Below, in pieces: positions 60,845-64,000 of a stretch of DNA of 64,000 nucleotides (position 1 is its first letter; each line of letters opens with the position of its first letter). The translations under genes and the position numbers were made by a program. The notes below the pieces were generated by a model that was not told where the DNA came from, did no database searches, and saw only the letters and a program-made list of their open reading frames with translations. Source of the stretch: Macrosoma leucophasiata (Eukaryota; Arthropoda; Insecta; Lepidoptera; Hedylidae); NCBI GenBank assembly GCA_036365455.1, contig JAWQUS010000007.1, forward strand, positions 21,158,001-21,222,000, read 5' to 3'.

Positions 60845-60920
60845 TGACTTCAAGCAGGAATCGAACCTGCGACCTCAGGATAACCAGTCCAGCCGCTGTA
60901 CCACTAAGCTACCGAAGTTC
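60845..60920 (-). mobile_element. SINE-T3 head with good boxes
   Basis: Minus strand: AACTTCGGTAGCTTAGTGGT ACAGCGGCTGGACTGG, then GTCGCAGGTTCGATTCCTGC (strong B box) and TTGAAGTCAAATTTTTG. Looks tRNA-like across 72 bp, but with no closing acceptor stem and a shared non-tRNA body. It lies inside an old SINE-A copy. Confidence 0.62.
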
Positions 60921-61004
60921 TTTAATTTCTAAAGTTCACTCGCATGTGTTATTGTGAAAAATAAATAGTACATCTTAACATAAACAAAAACCCCGGCATA
61001 GAGG

Positions 61005-61172
61005 TAATAATGGTTCTCCTGGTGTTCAAGTTGTTTTGTCTCTGTGAGAGAAATTACGGAGCCGTACATTACTATCATACGGGAACGGCAGTATTACTAT
61101 ATGGTGGCGGATAGATAATGTAGAGCGCCTAACCCTCTAGCGCCGGCATTGGAGCTCTATCACTAATGTCAA
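61005..61172 (-). mobile_element. SINE-A, old, 5' part
   Basis: CTGGTGTTCAAGTTGTTTTG, TACGGAGCCGTACATTACTA, TGGTGGCGGATAGATAATGT and TTGGAGCTCTATCACTAATG. Completes the copy at 60633. Confidence 0.55.
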
Positions 61173-61499
61173 AAGTCTGTTTTTTTTGGATCTGGCCACA
61201 GCGAATTCATCGGGACTCAGGGTTGTAGATCAGGAAAACGGGGCCACTTGTGAGTCGAACTAGGATTCATACATAATTATAGAACTGAACATTGTAGTAA
61301 TGAATTTTAATGAACATTTAATTGATAAAGAACTGTTTTTTAAAAACCTTTTGATGCATTCATGGGGGTGGGAATTTTATTTTTCCTACTTTTCAATAAA
61401 TTTACAAAAAACTACGATTATTTATTATTGAACAATTGATTCTTTTTGCATTTAACCGGTTTACAGTTCCAAATTCAGACACAATTGTTTAAAGACTCT
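61173..61499. other. Unassigned spacer
   Basis: No recognised feature before the LINE-1 fragment. Confidence 0.5.
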
Positions 61500-61888
61500 A
61501 ACAGACCATAATATTATATGGGTCTCTACAATAGCGAGTGCTCTGCTGAACTGTTCGATATGGTGCCACCGTCTCTTTTCCTACACCGTACTACCCGCCG
61601 AAGAGAGAAGTGCCACCCTCACCGACTGGACACCTGGCAATGTTCAACAGTGCGGTTCTCACGTTCGTTTTTGCCCAGAACGTGTAAATTATGGAATGAA
61701 CTTCCGTCTGAGGTGTTCCCTCGGTGCTACAATATGGGGTTCTTCAAAAATGGCGTCAAAAGAGTCCTTCAGGGCTGGCAGCGCGTTGGCGACTCCCCTG
61801 GTGTTGCAAATGTTCATAGGCGACGGTGACTACTTTCCATCAGGTGGCCCGTCTGCTTGTCTGTCAATCCTTTGACATAAAAAAAATG
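61500..61888 (+). pseudogene. LINE-1 C-terminus and 3' tail
   Basis: The frame 61518-61829 reads GLYNSECSAELFDMVPPSL, FLHRTTRRREKCHPHRLDT WQ, FSRSFLPRTCKLWNELPSEV, VKRVLQGWQRVGDSPG, HRRR, stop. R-F-x-x-SF-x-P-x-x-x-x-LWN-LP is the known C-terminal motif of CR1/Jockey-type LINE proteins. The 3' UTR is short: TGACTACTTTCCATCAGGTG, GCTTGTCTGTCAATCCTTTG, ACATAAAAAAAA. This tail closely resembles that of SINE-A. It overlaps the end of the 31830 copy (LYNGECS... ELFDMVPPSL) and extends it. Confidence 0.82.
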
Positions 61889-62137
61889 GGCTGTGGGACT
61901 GTGAACTGGGGATCTCGACGTGTCCCCAGATCCCTGAAGTTCAGGATACAACTATGTAACACCTACAAGTTCATAAGCAACAGGATTCAATTCTCGCAAC
62001 TTTTATTATATTACGAAAGAAATCTAAAGTTGCGTACAAAATGAAGTTGAAGAGAACTTCTTTTCATAACTCTAACAAAGTTTCAGTGTTAATGAAGGTA
62101 TGTTACTTTCAATAAGCCAACCGAAAATATGTATACA
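61889..62137. other. Unassigned spacer
   Basis: GGGGATCTCGACGTGTCCCC near 61909-61928 is partly palindromic. Nothing else recognised. Confidence 0.45.
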
Positions 62138-62285
62138 TCTTCATAGGTATGCCTGTCTGAGGGATGGGTTCAAGGTCGGACAAAAGACATTAGCCAAGGC
62201 TCGCCCTTGATGTAAGTGATACTCATGATGCGTCGTAGGGAAATTTATGAGTTCACATACCCCTTTCGAATTTTAGTGCCGATTG
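62138..62285. repeat. Diverged direct repeat, left copy
   Basis: CTGTCTGAGGGATGGGTTCA AGGTCGG, then GCCAAGGCTCGCCCTTGATG and a TTTCGAATTTTAGTG end. It matches 63054-63214 in order (CTGTCTGAAGGATGGGTTCA AGGTCGG; GCCAAGAGCCGCCCTTAATG). About 915 bp apart, same orientation. Confidence 0.7.
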
Positions 62286-62465
62286 AAAACGTAACCTCAC
62301 GGTTGTATTCCCCGAAAGGGTCGACAGATATATAAATATGCATTCTTCTATAAATGCAATCGTCGTGCGGGTCGCCGGTCACGCCAGTTGGTAGCATGCT
62401 GCAATAAAACTACCGCCATTGCGATGTCCAACTCGCATGCCAATCCTGGTTATCCCCAATGGATT
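62286..62465 (-). mobile_element. SINE-T1 and LINE-5 scraps
   Basis: GTAACCTCACGGTTGTATTC CCCGAAAGGG and TAAATATGCATTC resemble the SINE-T1 3' end (62286-62360). CAATAAAACTACCGCCATTG CGATGTCCAA (62403-62432) matches LINE-5 at 38325. Confidence 0.4.
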
Positions 62466-62650
62466 GTGAACCCCCTAATGTTGTCCACATTAGGGAGGGT
62501 CTTGGATGAAGAATATTTTATCTAAGTTCTTTAGTCTTGAAGAGATTTGAAGTTTGCAGATATTTTTACAAACTTAACCGAGTTTCAGCGAGCGAAACTT
62601 CTTTTCTTTCAGCGAATGTTCTTCATGCCATGTAAAAGTATATATTCTAA
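62466..62650. other. Unassigned spacer
   Basis: TAATGTTGTCCACATTA near 62477 is a short palindrome. Nothing else recognised. Confidence 0.45.
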
Positions 62651-62794
62651 CCCCCTTATTCATAAACGTACTTTAGATACGTTTTAGCTATAGAATAATT
62701 TGTCTCAGTCAAATGTGCAGGATAGAAAAAGACAAAGGAGAGATTAGCCTAGCCTAGATACCTATTAGCTAAAATACGTTTATGAATAAGGGGG
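62651..62794. mobile_element. MITE-7, 144-bp MITE
   Basis: The TIRs CCCCCTTATTCATAAACGTA and its complement match for 20 bp, with further partial pairing (TTTAGCTA). Flanks CTAA and TATA do not give a clear duplication. A lone TIR-like ACCCCCTTATTCATAGA lies at 63214-63230. Class uncertain (possibly piggyBac-like). Confidence 0.7.
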
Positions 62795-63047
62795 TATATA
62801 TATAAAAATCGATTGCTGTTCGTTAGTCTCGCTAAAACTCGAGAACGGGTGGACCGATTTGGCTAATTTTGGTTTTGAATGATTTCTGGAAGCCCAGGGA
62901 AGGTTCAAACGGTAAGAAAATATGTAGGAATTGAAGGAAAATAGTAAAAACCACAATATAATTATCCCATACAAATAGTTCGTATCTATCAAACCTTTGA
63001 CACTTTATTTAATTCTGAGGCAATACTAAGTTTGCCGGGTCAGCTAG
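62795..63047 (+). mobile_element. Hel-2 Helitron, full length
   Basis: From TATATATATAAAAATCGATT to GCCGGGTCAGCTAG before T at 63048. The best-preserved Hel-2 body: CTCGCTAAAACTCGAGAACG, GACCGATTTGGCTAATTTTG and ACAAATAGTTCGTATCTATC. It abuts MITE-7 directly. Confidence 0.72.
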
Positions 63048-63053
63048 TATTAT

Positions 63054-63214
63054 ATAAAGGTATAGGTACCTGTCTGAAGGATGGGTTCAAGGTCGGGCAA
63101 AAGGCTTTGGCCAAGAGCCGCCCTTAATGTGAGTGGTAATGATAAAGCGTCTCGGGTAAATTTCTGAGATCATATGCCTTTCTCGACTTTAAGTGTTCAA
63201 TGGTAATGACTTCA
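63054..63214. repeat. Diverged direct repeat, right copy
   Basis: Partner of 62138-62285. MITE-7, Hel-2 and LINE/SINE scraps lie between the two copies. No terminal structure seen. Confidence 0.7.
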
Positions 63215-63284
63215 CCCCCTTATTCATAGAAAGAGTAAGCAGAGGAAATTCATGCATAAACGTAATCTTACGCTTCGATATATT

Positions 63285-63455
63285 TTTTTTAAGTAATAAA
63301 AGTGGCAAACAAGCATGCAGTTTACATTGATGTTAAGTGTTGGCAGCAGCCTATAGACACCCACACAATGACCAGAGGTCAAAATGCAGATGCGCTGTCT
63401 CTCTTGAGGCATTAGGTGTTATGCCTCTGTGCCGGAAATAACAGGGCCGTACATA
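63285..63455 (-). mobile_element. SINE-A 3' half
   Basis: T-run, GTGGCAAACAAGCATGCAGT, then a TTGGCAGCAGCC variant, ending at GGAAATAACAGGGCCGTACAT. 5'-truncated. Confidence 0.78.
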
Positions 63456-63593
63456 AAAAGTTTCGTTAGCAACGATATAAAACTACGTCCAGCGTGACAG
63501 TCAACCTGAGTAAAAAGTGTAATGATCAGGGGCAGCTCTAGCTCGTGTAGCGCCCGTGTGCATTGAAACCCTAGCTCCCCTTAGGTCTGACCA

Positions 63594-63960
63594 CATAGAG
63601 CAACACGGGCCACCGGCCGCGGCGGACTGGAGGGGAGGAGCCATAGCGTTTATAACCGATGCAAAACAGTCTGTCATTTTTTGCGGGGGGAAATGCGTGC
63701 GACACACGCACACTATAAAAATCGTCTATTACTACGAAACTCACACCTTGACTTTAACAAAATACAGAGACAATTTCACGCACACATTTAAACATCTAGG
63801 CGACAGGTATAGGCCCATTTGGGCTTGTGCTTTGACAGAGGGGAAAGTCTGCATGTGAATGAATGAATAAATGAATGAAATGACTTTATTGAAGCAGTCC
63901 TGAGACATGCCAATAAAAAAAAAACATAATATGGCTACTCCCCTCCGGTGTAGCTCTATG
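63594..63960 (+). mobile_element. MITE-1 with internal insertion
   Basis: Complete left TIR and interior. Between GCAT and ATGGCTACTCC near the right end, about 75 bp is inserted (63857-63929: a GAATGAATGAATAAATGAAT microsatellite, then a stretch ending in a 10-base A-run). The right TIR has lost about 23 bp. Flanks TCTGACCA and CCTGACTA agree at 6 of 8, a slightly decayed 8-bp duplication. Confidence 0.78.
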
Positions 63961-64000
63961 CCTGACTATGATGGTCCAACACGATGCTCTTAGCTGTCAC

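Noticed and set aside
1..64000. Bacterial or viral features (operons, ribosome binding sites, integrases, viral gag/env/capsid genes)
   Set aside because: No run of tightly packed frames, no long open frame over about 180 codons, and no recognisable viral structural or replication protein was seen.

Overview
The window is eukaryotic nuclear DNA from an insect, most probably a moth or butterfly. The base composition is visibly AT-rich, and I find no operon, no Shine-Dalgarno-led reading frames, no rRNA gene, no CRISPR array and no convincing intact protein gene. Almost every recognisable segment is a transposable element or a relic of one. The lepidopteran assignment rests on a broken mariner transposase, several short Helitron families ending in CTAG next to T, a 5S-rRNA-headed SINE of a type I recall being reported from noctuid moths, and RTE-like and CR1/Jockey-like LINE tails. 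The assignment is an inference, and the species cannot be named from sequence alone. Family names used here (SINE-A, Hel-1, MITE-1 and so on) are local labels.

Layout. 0-9 kb: a Helitron carrying a MITE seems split into two halves (1117-1424 and about 5785-6009). Between them lie an ACC-rich low-complexity tract, SINE-A copies, Hel-1 pieces and a dead mariner between two near-identical 249-bp direct repeats. A foldback element (6018-7325) follows, then an intact Helitron and a nested SINE/LINE cluster. 9-18 kb: SINE-A copies, an intact Helitron with A/T flanks, a piggyBac-like non-autonomous element with TTAA flanks and internal 77-bp tandem repeats, and long stretches with nothing recognisable. 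18-29 kb: 5S-derived SINEs, RTE-like LINE tails and many SINE-A copies. 29-32.8 kb: tRNA-headed SINEs and a diverged local repeat, then a decayed CR1/Jockey-like reverse transcriptase. 33-43 kb: a second copy of the 6-kb foldback element, which supplies an empty site for one SINE-A insertion, a perfect 36-bp inverted repeat, a promoter-like island near 36.6 kb, several MITEs with clean target duplications and a 1-kb foldback. 43.9-44.03 kb: the best candidate host exon, a 104-bp block with splice signals and a cysteine pattern loosely like SUEL lectins. 44-64 kb: a chimeric Helitron, a Harbinger-like MITE, three kinds of LINE C-terminus, a THAP-like start interrupted by a SINE, and more SINE-A, tRNA-headed SINE, Helitron and MITE copies.

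How the parts work together. The two commonest SINE types appear to borrow LINE tails that are also present here. SINE-A ends like the CR1/Jockey-like LINE at 61500-61888, and the 5S SINE shares a 15-nt 3' core with the RTE-like LINE at 56975-57420. The MITEs imply trans-acting hAT, piggyBac and Harbinger transposases not present in the window. Nested insertions give a relative order: old diverged SINE-A copies are interrupted by MITE-1 and other elements, and these are in turn interrupted by young SINE-A copies.

Nothing here is a clear new biological system. The strongest leads are the SINE-A family with its LINE partner and empty site, the chimeric Helitron, the mariner between direct repeats, the candidate exon and the THAP-like fragments. 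All boundaries were read by eye and may be off by several bases.
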